DNA from: Saccharopolyspora sp. NFXS83 | GTDB lineage: Bacteria > Actinomycetota > Actinomycetes > Mycobacteriales > Pseudonocardiaceae | Length of the DNA stretch: 64,000 nucleotides | NCBI RefSeq assembly: GCF_026241095.1 | Contig: NZ_JAPFGB010000026.1 | Location: forward strand, 24,097-88,096 | Direction of reading: 5' to 3' | Part shown: positions 43,008-51,056 of the stretch, one piece after another | Numbering within the stretch: position 1 is the first letter of the stretch | Layout: each line of letters opens with the position of its first letter | Notes under the pieces: model-generated | Database searches by the model: none | What the model was told of the DNA's origin: nothing | What the model saw: the letters and a program-made list of their open reading frames with translations, nothing else | Made by a program: the position numbers and the translations under genes

Positions 43008-43043
43008 CGGTGCCCGGTGGTCGACGAACCACCGGGCACCGTC
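43006..43043. terminator. Bidirectional terminator
   Basis: Perfect 16-bp stem GACGGTGCCCGGTGGT with its complement and a CGACGA loop, between the convergent small gene and the DUF2961 gene. Confidence 0.9.
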
Positions 43044-43055
43044 AGCGGGAAGAAC

Positions 43056-45626
43056 TCAGTACTTGAACACCTCGTACCGCGAAGCCGTCCACGGCGGAGC
43101 GCCCTCCACCGGGATCAGCTCCACCCGCACCTTGTCCTTGCCCTCCGTCAGCGCGGCGGGCAGCTCGAAGCCGTCCTCCAACCAGCGGTGCGTGCCGTTG
43201 CCCAACGCCTGCAACCAGGTGCCCGCCGACTCGCCGTCGACCCGCACCTCCACCTGCTGGTAGGCCTGCGCTTGATCGCCGAGCCTGCGCAGGTGGGCAC
43301 CCGCGTTGTCGTCGCCGAGTTCCACGTCGAAGCTCACCGGCCCCGTCGACGCCGCAACCTGGCCGCTGCGCTCCGCGCCGGTGCCCTCGAAGCGGGACTG
43401 CAACGGCTCGACCGTCTCGCCGTCCGCCTCGTAGCCGTGCGAATCGCGGCTGCCGCGGTCCGACAAGTCGAGGTCGTCGACCTTCTCCTGCGACACCGGA
43501 TGCCCGCCGTACCAGTACGCCGTCGAGCTGTAGTCGCCCGGCTCGTCGTTGTTCGGGCCGTGCTCGATGTCCGCGATCAGGCCGTCGTTGAACGGCACCG
43601 CGTCCGGCACCTGCAGGCGGTACGCACCGGTGCAGTCGTACTGGCAGCCGTCGCCGTTGAGCTCGTGCGCCGGGTTGCCGGCCAGCGGCATCGAGAACGT
43701 CGTGCCGTCGCGGAAGTACCAGCCCGACTCGTAGTAGTCCTCACTTCCCGTGCCGTGCCACGCCGGAGTTCCCGAACCGTTGACGTAGAACCGCTCGTCG
43801 CCCTCCAAGTAGTTGCGCTGGTTGGCCACCGCGTTCGTCTCCGGCATCGACAGCGGCTGGTTGCGGTGCGTCGCCGCCGCGTTCGGCGGGATCAACCCGC
43901 GCATCGTGTGCGTCACGCCGTAGAACGTGCCCGAGCCCTTCGCGTCCAGGAAGTTCCAGTCCTGGCCCTCCACGGTGGGGCCACGGTGGTGCGTGGCGTT
44001 GAAGTAACCGGTGTTCTCGTCGACGTCCTTCGGCGCGGTCGACACCTCCGCCGTCATGCCCTCGATCGGCACGCCGCCGCCGTTGACGATCTCCACCGTC
44101 GCGCTCTGGCTGAACGGCATCGGCCACCACGAGGTGTACCAGCCGCCGTCACCCGGATCGATCGACGTCATCATGCTGCGGACGTCGTGCTCGCCGAGGC
44201 CGGAGCCGAAGAACTCGCCGATGGGGGCGTCCACAGTCGTCTTGCCGTCGAAGGTGATGCGCAGCCGCGCCGACTCCAGCACGTGCTCCGACGCCGTCAC
44301 CTCCTCGGCGCTGAAGCCGTAGCGGCCCAGCAGCTTCTCCCGCGCGAACACCGCGTTGTCGATGCGGTAGCCGTGCGCGGCCTCCTCGCCGGGGTGGGCG
44401 GGACCCACGTCGAGCACGTCGGTGCGCACCCACTCCCCGTCGACCAGGCTCTGCACGTCGTAGCGGAACTCGTTGACGTCCAGCGACGAGGACACGAAAC
44501 GGCTCGCGACCTCCACCGAGGACTTGCCCGCGGTGAGCTCGGCGGGCACGTCGATCGCCTGCACCGCCCAGCCGCCCGGCGCCGCCGGACCGCTGCGCCA
44601 CTCACCGGCGGGGGCGCCGTCCACGCTGAGGCTCGCCACCTGGTCGGCGACCTGCGGGTCGGAGCGGCGCACGATGCGCACACCCTCGTTGTCCGGGGCC
44701 ACCGCCGCGTCGAACCGGCTGCCGCCGCCCGCGCCGAACGCGCGACCGTCGTCAACGACCCGCGGGCTCGGCACCACCTGCGGGATGCGCAGCCGCAGCT
44801 CGTTGATCTGCCCCGGGCCCTCGATCTGCGCCACCGGGGCCGCCGTGCCCGGGACGACGCCGAAGTCGCGGCGGGTCGGCTGCGCCTCCGGGTCGGTGCC
44901 CTTCGGGTCCGCGATGCCGAACATCCGCAGCCGCGCCAGCACGTCCTCGGCGGGGTCCGACGGGTCGAACGTGTCCACGCCCTCCGCGTCGCCGAAGGAG
45001 CGGTAGTCCACGTGGTAGAAGTTCGGGTTGTTCTGCACCGTCACCCGCATCGACTCGCGGTACGGCATCGGCACCTTGATCACAGCGCCGCCCGCCGAAT
45101 CGTCCGCGTTGCCCACCAGCGGCCATTCGAACGGCGCACCGGCCCGCCCGCTGACCACGTCGATCAGCGGGGCGTCCAGCACTGTGCGGCCGTCCAGCTC
45201 GATCACGATGTTGCCGGTGCCCGTCACGTCGCCCCACGGTTCGCGGGTGAACCAGATCGAGGAGATCTCGCCCGGCCCGGCCCGCTCCGCGATCACGCAG
45301 CCGCGGTCGCTCTCGCGCAGGCAGGAGAAGGTGCCTTCGAAACCGTCGTCGTTGCTGCCGTCCCGGGCGAAGCTGGAGAACTGGCCCGTCTGCTCCGAGC
45401 CGCGCAGCTGGGCCAGCCCGCCCGGCTCGCGGTACGTGTCCCAGCCGACGCTGCCCTTGTCCGCCGCCCGTTGCTGAGCCGAACCCTGCGCCGAAGCCTG
45501 CGTCGGGCCGTGGCCGGAATCGGCGACCATCGCGGCAGCCGCCAGGGACGCGACACCGAGAAACGCGCCGAACCTCTTCGGCAGCCGTCTCGCAGCGCGC
45601 AGCGCGTCACTACTGCGGTCTCTCAT
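43056..45626 (-). CDS. Exported DUF2961 (GH172-type) glycoside hydrolase
   Basis: 856 residues from ATG 45626. N-terminal basic segment and signal peptide (AFLGVASLAAAAMVADSGHG). The first half contains ISSIWFTREPWGD and VIKVPMPYRESMRVTVQN. The second has SMMTSIDPGDGGWYTSWWPM, PFSQSATVEIVNGG, DAKGSGTFYGVTHTM, EGDERFYVNGSG and the family hallmark HGTGSEDYYESGWYF. DUF2961 proteins form GH172, with D-arabinofuranosidases and difructose-anhydride enzymes as known members. The extra C-terminal beta domain (about 740-856) may bind sugar. It lies beside a CUT2 importer. Substrate is inferred, not shown. Confidence 0.85.
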   Translation of the reverse strand: MRDRSSDALRAARRLPKRFGAFLGVASLAAAAMVADSGHGPTQASAQGSAQQRAADKGSVGWDTYREPGGLAQLRGSEQTGQFSSFARDGSNDDGFEGTFSCLRESDRGCVIAERAGPGEISSIWFTREPWGDVTGTGNIVIELDGRTVLDAPLIDVVSGRAGAPFEWPLVGNADDSAGGAVIKVPMPYRESMRVTVQNNPNFYHVDYRSFGDAEGVDTFDPSDPAEDVLARLRMFGIADPKGTDPEAQPTRRDFGVVPGTAAPVAQIEGPGQINELRLRIPQVVPSPRVVDDGRAFGAGGGSRFDAAVAPDNEGVRIVRRSDPQVADQVASLSVDGAPAGEWRSGPAAPGGWAVQAIDVPAELTAGKSSVEVASRFVSSSLDVNEFRYDVQSLVDGEWVRTDVLDVGPAHPGEEAAHGYRIDNAVFAREKLLGRYGFSAEEVTASEHVLESARLRITFDGKTTVDAPIGEFFGSGLGEHDVRSMMTSIDPGDGGWYTSWWPMPFSQSATVEIVNGGGVPIEGMTAEVSTAPKDVDENTGYFNATHHRGPTVEGQDWNFLDAKGSGTFYGVTHTMRGLIPPNAAATHRNQPLSMPETNAVANQRNYLEGDERFYVNGSGTPAWHGTGSEDYYESGWYFRDGTTFSMPLAGNPAHELNGDGCQYDCTGAYRLQVPDAVPFNDGLIADIEHGPNNDEPGDYSSTAYWYGGHPVSQEKVDDLDLSDRGSRDSHGYEADGETVEPLQSRFEGTGAERSGQVAASTGPVSFDVELGDDNAGAHLRRLGDQAQAYQQVEVRVDGESAGTWLQALGNGTHRWLEDGFELPAALTEGKDKVRVELIPVEGAPPWTASRYEVFKY

Positions 45627-46014
45627 CAAAGCTCGCCCTCCCCACATCACTATCCACAGTGGACAGCGTTGTCCTGGTCATTCGACGGTGGTGCGCGGTT
45701 GGGATCGGATCGGTCGGTCCCCGGAACGCGGGCGCACAAGATCACGCGCTTCCTTTCAGACCGCAGCGTAGGAAGAAACCGCACCCTCTCCAAGGAACAT
45801 CGCGGAACCAGCGGAATCCGGAGTACGAAATTCACTCATTAAGATGGTCACCGGCACGAGGCAGGAGCCACTACCACCATCCAGGTGGATTTGATTTCTT
45901 TTCGGTGACAGCTGGTATTGCCAAAGAAAGTCGCACGCCAGGACAACTTCGCCCTAGCGTGCGACCTGCACCTTCACCGAATCAGTAACCACATGTGGTA
46001 AGCGCGAGTGCCGC
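45627..46014. other. Regulatory region between importer and glycosidase genes
   Basis: 388 bases. It holds the importer binding-protein terminator (45930-45965), a 12-bp palindrome ACCACATGTGGT (45988-45999) and presumably the glycosidase promoter, which I cannot place. AT content is higher than around. No copy of the LacI-type operator was found here. Confidence 0.5.
45930..45965 (-). terminator. Intrinsic terminator of the CUT2 binding-protein gene
   Basis: Minus-strand stem GTCGCACGC/GCGTGCGAC with an 18-base loop, followed on that strand by the T-rich CTTTCTTTGG. The clearest rho-independent terminator of the window. Confidence 0.75.
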
Positions 46015-47025
46015 TCAACCCTGATTCAACCGGGCGTAGACCTCGCCCGCGTTCTCCTTCGTGATCAATTCCGTGGGAAGGGTTTGCTTCTTCTCCGTCG
46101 GCTGGCAATCCACCAGGATCTTCTTCGCCGCCTCGACGGCCTCCTCGCCACCCGTCGGATTGAGGAAGGTGGCCTGCAATCGGCCTTGCTCGACGGAGCG
46201 AATACCGCCCGCCTCGATCGGCAGGCCGTCGATGCCGACGAATTTCAGCTGCTGCGCCCGGCCCGCCGCCTCCGCCGCCAGATACGCGCCCTCGGCCATC
46301 GGATCGTTGTGCGAATACACCGCCTGCGCGTCCGGGTGGGCCTTGAGCAACGCGTCCATCTTCTCCTGGCCCAGCGACCGCTCCCAGTCGCCATCGCCCT
46401 GACCGATGATCTCGATCTTCGATCCCTCGATGCCCCGCATGAAGCCGTCGTGGCGTTCACCGGCCGGCGTCGAACCGGACAGGCCCCTGATCTCCAGGAT
46501 CTTGCCGCCGTCCGGGAACAGCGTGTTCTTGAAGTACTCCCCGGCCTGCTTGCCGATGTCCACGTTGTCCACGCCGATGTAGGTCGTGTACGCGTCCCCG
46601 TTGACCTTGCGGTCCAGCAGCACCACCGGGGTGCCCGAGTTGTAGGCCTTGCGCACCACGTCCGTCAGCGGCGCCGCCTCGTTCGGCGAGATCATCAGCA
46701 GGTCGACCTGCTTGGTCAGGAACGACTCCACGTCGCTGACCTGCTTGGCGTTGTCCTTGCCCGCGTCCGAGAACTGCACGTCCTCGAACTGCGGCACCCC
46801 CTCCGCCGCCTTGCGGATGTCCTCGTCCATCCGCACCCGGTACGGCTCGGCGAGGTTCGCCTGACTCATGCCGATCGTGTACTTGCCGTCCGGGCCACCG
46901 CAGCTCTGCCGCGGATCCTGCGGCTGGGCCTGGCCGGTGTTCTCGCTCGTCGTGCCGCACGCCGCCGCGGTGACGGCCAGGGCGGCGCAAGCGGCTGCGA
47001 ACACAGACCTCGTTGTCTTTCGCAT
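46015..47025 (-). CDS. CUT2 sugar ABC importer binding lipoprotein (RbsB/YtfQ-like)
   Basis: 336 residues. Lipobox TAAAC (Cys 23), then a periplasmic-binding-protein type I fold: IGMSQANLAEPYRVRMDEDI, DLLMISPNEAAPLTDVVRKA, VVLLDRKVNGDAYTTYIGVD and AVYSHNDPMAEGAYLAAEAA. The closest known pattern is the galactofuranose/pentose-type YtfQ/RbsB group. GGGAAGGAAG precedes the ATG. Together with the adjacent GH172-type enzyme a furanose substrate is plausible. Confidence 0.9.
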   Translation of the reverse strand: MRKTTRSVFAAACAALAVTAAACGTTSENTGQAQPQDPRQSCGGPDGKYTIGMSQANLAEPYRVRMDEDIRKAAEGVPQFEDVQFSDAGKDNAKQVSDVESFLTKQVDLLMISPNEAAPLTDVVRKAYNSGTPVVLLDRKVNGDAYTTYIGVDNVDIGKQAGEYFKNTLFPDGGKILEIRGLSGSTPAGERHDGFMRGIEGSKIEIIGQGDGDWERSLGQEKMDALLKAHPDAQAVYSHNDPMAEGAYLAAEAAGRAQQLKFVGIDGLPIEAGGIRSVEQGRLQATFLNPTGGEEAVEAAKKILVDCQPTEKKQTLPTELITKENAGEVYARLNQG

Positions 47026-47160
47026 CGTGCTTCCTTCCCGAAGAACTCCAGGGACGCGTCGAGGGGGCGGGTGGAATCGGAGGGACCGGGATCGGCTTCG
47101 AGGAGCCGGACCGGCTGGCCGGGCACGGGATCGCCACGCGGATCGAAGCGGGGGCCGGGG

Positions 47161-48210
47161 TCAGGCCGTGGGGCGCAGCCGCTGCAACGCCGCAGCGGCC
47201 ACGATCACCACGCCCTTGATCAGCAACTGCATGTCGGTGTCGACGCTGTTGAGGCTCAGGATGTTGTTGAGGATGCCCAGCAACAACGCGCCCGCGATCG
47301 TGCCCACCACCGAACCGCGCCCACCGGCGAGGCTGGTGCCGCCGACCACGACCGCCGCGATGCCGTCGAGCTCGTAGGCCAGGCCGTCGTTCGGGCTGCC
47401 CGCGTTGAGCTGGCCGGCGTGCACGATGCCCGCCAGCGCGGCGCAGAAACCGGACAGGGCGAACGCGACGATCTTCACCCGGTTCACCGGCACACCGGAC
47501 AGGCGCGCGGCCTTCTCGTTGCCGCCGATCGCGTACAGGTGCCGGGAGTAGGCGCTGTAGCGCAGGAACAGGATCGCCGCGACCGCCACCACCGCGAAGA
47601 TCAGCGCCGGGATCGGCACCACACCGCCGAAGGTGCGTTCCCCCAGCAGGGAGAACAGCATCGGCGCCTGGCCCTCGCCCTCACCGTAGGTGATCTGCAC
47701 GGTCTCACCGCCCGACCACATCCGCGCCAGACCGCGCGCGATGTTCAACCCGGCCAGCGTCACGATGAACGCCTGCACGCCCAGCAGCGCCACCGCCGCG
47801 CCCTGCAGCACGCCGAAGATCAACCCGATCAGCAGCACCAGCAGCGCCGCCAGCAGCACGCCGAAGTTGTCGTTGACCAGCAGCACCGCCGAACCGACCG
47901 CGGCGAGCCCCAGCACCGAGCCCACCGACAGGTCGATGCCGCCGATCAGGATCACGAACGTCAACCCGACCGCGATGATCCCGATCTCCGACACCGCGCG
48001 CACGATGTTGAACAGGTTGTCGCTGGTCAGGAACAAGATCTGCCCGTCGTCCCCGCGCGGGGACAGCACGATCGCGGCGAGGAACACCGCGACGAGGCCG
48101 AAGAAGCTCTGGAACCGGAACAGCGTCTCCGCCACCTCGCGGCGCGACCGGCCCCGAGGCGGCTCCGGTGCGCTCGGCGAAGTCTCCCGCTCGTGCGTCT
48201 GCTCGCTCAT
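47161..48210 (-). CDS. CUT2 sugar ABC importer permease (RbsC-like)
   Basis: 349 residues with about ten membrane segments and the family motifs ILIGGIDLSVGSVLGLAAVG, GGNEKAARLSGVPVNRVKI (the ATPase contact loop) and DGIAAVVVGGTSLAGGRGSV. It starts with ATG in an ATGA overlap with the ATPase stop. A 135-base gap separates it from the binding-protein gene. Confidence 0.93.
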   Translation of the reverse strand: MSEQTHERETSPSAPEPPRGRSRREVAETLFRFQSFFGLVAVFLAAIVLSPRGDDGQILFLTSDNLFNIVRAVSEIGIIAVGLTFVILIGGIDLSVGSVLGLAAVGSAVLLVNDNFGVLLAALLVLLIGLIFGVLQGAAVALLGVQAFIVTLAGLNIARGLARMWSGGETVQITYGEGEGQAPMLFSLLGERTFGGVVPIPALIFAVVAVAAILFLRYSAYSRHLYAIGGNEKAARLSGVPVNRVKIVAFALSGFCAALAGIVHAGQLNAGSPNDGLAYELDGIAAVVVGGTSLAGGRGSVVGTIAGALLLGILNNILSLNSVDTDMQLLIKGVVIVAAAALQRLRPTA

Positions 48211-49793
48211 CGTGCGCCTCCCCCCGCGACGGGGCCGCGCCCCGCCTCGACAGCCGATGACTCACCCTGCGACACCTTTTCCCCCATCGCGGCGGCCAAC
48301 AATTCGGCTTCACCGGCCTGGGTGGTGTCGAACTCCGCCACGCTTCGGCCGTGCCGCAGCACCACCACGCGGTGACACACGCCGGTCAACTCCGGCAGTT
48401 CCGAGGAGGCCAGCAGCACGCCGATGCCCCGGGCGGCGATCTCCCCGAGCAGTTCGTAGATCTCCGCCTTCGCGCCGATGTCCACGCCGCGCGTCGGCTC
48501 GTCGAGCAGCAGCAGCCGCGGTTCGGTCAGCAGCATCCGGCCGAACACGACCTTCTGCTGGTTCCCGCCGGACAAGGTGCCGACCGGATCGGCGATGCGG
48601 CCCAGCTTCACCTTCAGCCGCTGCACGCTGCGCTCCGTCGCGCCGATCTCGGAACGTCGGCGCACGAGGCCGCCGACGCCCAACCGGTCCACGACCGAGA
48701 GCACCGTGTTCGCCTGCACCGAATGCCCCAGCACCAGACCAGCGGCGCGGCGGTCCTCCGGGACGAACGCGATGCCCTTGCGCAGCGCCTCCCGGGGGCC
48801 GCGGGGCCGCACCGGCTGCCCGTCCAGCCGCACCGATCCCTCCCAGCGCCCCGCCGAACCGGCGCCGAACAACGACTCCAGCAGCTCCGTGCGCCCCGAG
48901 CCGAGCAGCCCGCACACGCCGACGATCTCGCCGGCCCGCACCGACACGTCGATGCCACCGGGTTCCCGCCTGCCCACCCGGTGCCTGCGCGGGTGCACCC
49001 GGAAGTCCGACACCGACAGCAGTTCGTCGCCGGGTGGCAGCTCGTCCTGGTTGCGGAACAGGGTGCGCACCGAGCGGCCCACCATCGCCTCCGCCGCCTG
49101 CTCCGCGGTGAGGTCGCGGGCGTCGAACTCGGCCACCCACCGGCCGTTGCGCAGCACCGTCGCCCGGTCGGCGACGGTGCCGATCTCGTCCATCCGGTGC
49201 GAGATGTAGACGATCCCGGTGCCGCGCCTGCGCAGCTCGGAGATCACGGCGAACAGCCGCTGCACCTCGGAGTTCGACAGCGCCGAGGTCGGCTCGTCCA
49301 TGATCAGGACCTTGGCTTCCAGCAGCAGCGCCCGCGCGATCGTCACCAGCTGCTGCTCGCCCACCCGCAGCTCGCCCACCGGGCGCGACGGGTCGAGGTC
49401 GATGCCGGTGCGCTGGAGCAGCTCGCGGGTCCGCTGCGCCATCCGGCGCCGGTCGACCACGCCGGCCCGGCGCAGCTCGCGGCCCAGGTACAGGTTGTCG
49501 GCGACCGAGAGGGCGGGCACCAGGTCGAGCTCTTGGTGGATCATCGCGATGCCCGCCTGCTGGGCGTCCGAGGGCTTCGCGAACCGCACCGGGCTCCCGT
49601 CCACCGCGACCGTGCCCTCGTAATCGGCGACGTCGCCGGACAGGACGCGCATCAACGTGGACTTGCCCGCGCCGTTCTCCCCCAGCAGCGCGTGCACTTC
49701 GCCCTCGTGCACGGTCAGATCCACACCGTCGCACGCCAGGACACCGCCGTAGCGTTTGGTGATGCCGGTCAGCTCTACCAGTGGCGCCGTCAT
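48207..49793 (-). CDS. CUT2 sugar ABC importer ATPase (RbsA-like, two nucleotide-binding domains)
   Basis: 528 residues. First half: Walker A GENGAGKST, signature VGEQQLVTIARAL, Walker B VLIMDEPTSAL. Second half: degenerate Walker A GLLGSGRTEL, signature LSGGNQQKVVFGRML, Walker B LLLLDEPTRGVD. One active and one degenerate site is normal for RbsA-type proteins. The ATG at 49793 is 56 bases from the operator in its promoter, and GGGGGAA precedes it. Confidence 0.93.
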   Translation of the reverse strand: MTAPLVELTGITKRYGGVLACDGVDLTVHEGEVHALLGENGAGKSTLMRVLSGDVADYEGTVAVDGSPVRFAKPSDAQQAGIAMIHQELDLVPALSVADNLYLGRELRRAGVVDRRRMAQRTRELLQRTGIDLDPSRPVGELRVGEQQLVTIARALLLEAKVLIMDEPTSALSNSEVQRLFAVISELRRRGTGIVYISHRMDEIGTVADRATVLRNGRWVAEFDARDLTAEQAAEAMVGRSVRTLFRNQDELPPGDELLSVSDFRVHPRRHRVGRREPGGIDVSVRAGEIVGVCGLLGSGRTELLESLFGAGSAGRWEGSVRLDGQPVRPRGPREALRKGIAFVPEDRRAAGLVLGHSVQANTVLSVVDRLGVGGLVRRRSEIGATERSVQRLKVKLGRIADPVGTLSGGNQQKVVFGRMLLTEPRLLLLDEPTRGVDIGAKAEIYELLGEIAARGIGVLLASSELPELTGVCHRVVVLRHGRSVAEFDTTQAGEAELLAAAMGEKVSQGESSAVEAGRGPVAGGGAR

Positions 49794-49848
49794 TCGAGTT
49801 CCCCCCGCCATCCGACCGCTGTCACCCGAAGCAACCGCACGAACACGA

Positions 49849-49894
49849 GAAAACGATTGCTCGGACGCTAAGAGTTTCCAGTTGCTTGTGTCAA
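49849..49894 (-). promoter_or_regulatory. CUT2 importer promoter with LacI-type operator
   Basis: On the minus strand: -35 TTGACA (49889-49894), 18-base spacer, -10 TAGCGT (49865-49870), then the operator at 49849-49862 (GAAAACGATTGCTC on the plus strand) covering the expected start of transcription. The operator is identical over 14 bases to the one at 35688-35701 near lacI. Position over +1 suits repression. Confidence 0.7.
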
Positions 49895-50042
49895 GGTTCA
49901 CAGTCCACCCGCCCGAGGCTCAGCCGCCATTCGGCCGCGCCGCGATCACACAACGGTCACGAGGGCATGAAGCGCCGCAGGTCCGCGATCAACTTCCGGA
50001 GAGGTCGTTCCACGCCCGTTCTAGACCGTTACGGTTGTGCGC

Positions 50043-50942
50043 GTGACCGCCACTCGCGAGCGCCAAAGCGCCCCCTCTCCCGACAACGGCGCCCCACAAT
50101 GGGCAGAACGGTCCGCTTTCGGCAGCCGTGGCGTGCCCCTATGGGGAGCAGTGCTGATCGCGGCGGGGGGCACCGCGCTGGGCGCGGTGATCGACCTGCT
50201 CCTGAGCGGCACCCCCGGATTGATCTTCAAGATCGGCCTGGTAGTGGGATGCCTGGCCTCGGTGGCACTGGTGCGGCGGGGCAACCTGTTCGGGCCGATG
50301 GTGCAGCCTCCGCTGGTCGCCACCGTGGTGATGCCGCTCCTGGTGGTGCTGTTCGGCGGCGGCGCGAACAGCAGCGGCATGATGGGCAAGGCGCTGTCCG
50401 TCGTGCAGCCGCTCATCGCGGGCTTCCCGATGATGGCGATCACCACCGCCGCCAGCCTCGCGTTCGGGCTGGTGCGGATGTTCTGGCTGCAGCGCGCCGA
50501 CGAGGACGACGTCGACATCTCCGACACCCCGACGAAGAAGCGCCGGCCGGTCAAGCCGCCGAAGGACGCCCCCCGGCAGCCGCGCAAGCGCCCCGCCGAC
50601 GGCGAGCGGCGGCCCGCCTCCGGCGCGCGCGACGAGCGGGGTGAGCGGAACAAGGCGCGACGGCCCGCTTCCGAACAGGGCGGACGCCCCCGCGACGGAG
50701 CCAAGCGGGACGCGCGCCCCGAACGCGGTGACCGCGCCACCCCGCCGGCTCGCGGCGGCGAACGCGGTCGCGGCACGCCGCCCGGCCGCGCCGCCTCCGG
50801 CGACCGCGGCCAACCCGGCAGGTCCGCCGACCGCGGCGAGGGACGCCCCCGCCCCGCACCCGGCCGCGGACGGCCCGACCCGAAACCCGACCCGCAGCGC
50901 CGGCCCCGCAAGCCGCGGCGCGACGACGACTTCTTCGGCTGA
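50043..50942 (+). CDS. DUF6542-type membrane protein with long basic disordered tail
   Basis: 299 residues. Membrane segments at about 30-50, 55-74, 87-105 and 122-143, then about 150 residues of Arg/Gly/Pro/Lys-rich tail (PRDGAKRDARPERGDR). GTG 50043 is chosen because a TACGGT -10 box (50030-50035) lies seven bases upstream; GTG 50037 would be inside the promoter. A membrane protein opposite ispH is also found in mycobacteria. Confidence 0.8.
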   Translation: MTATRERQSAPSPDNGAPQWAERSAFGSRGVPLWGAVLIAAGGTALGAVIDLLLSGTPGLIFKIGLVVGCLASVALVRRGNLFGPMVQPPLVATVVMPLLVVLFGGGANSSGMMGKALSVVQPLIAGFPMMAITTAASLAFGLVRMFWLQRADEDDVDISDTPTKKRRPVKPPKDAPRQPRKRPADGERRPASGARDERGERNKARRPASEQGGRPRDGAKRDARPERGDRATPPARGGERGRGTPPGRAASGDRGQPGRSADRGEGRPRPAPGRGRPDPKPDPQRRPRKPRRDDDFFG

Positions 50943-51004
50943 GCCGGACGCGCACGGCCGAGCCACCGCTCGCCTCGGCCGCGGGACCCCCGTCGAACGC
51001 GGAA

Positions 51005-51036
51005 CGGCCCGCCGGACCATTCGGTCGAGCGGGCCG
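51005..51036. terminator. Bidirectional terminator between DUF6542 gene and ispH
   Basis: Perfect outer stem CGGCCCGC/GCGGGCCG and inner GACC/GGTC, between the two convergent stops. Confidence 0.75.
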
Positions 51037-51056
51037 CACTTGGATCCGGGGTCGGG

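Noticed and set aside
43017..45842. A 941-codon open frame on the plus strand
   Set aside because: Antisense of the DUF2961 gene, with the Arg/Val/His/Ala-rich composition of a mirror frame.
49829..49845. A further LacI-type site (GAAGCAACCGCACGAAC)
   Set aside because: Only one half matches the AANCGNTT core; the other half is lost.
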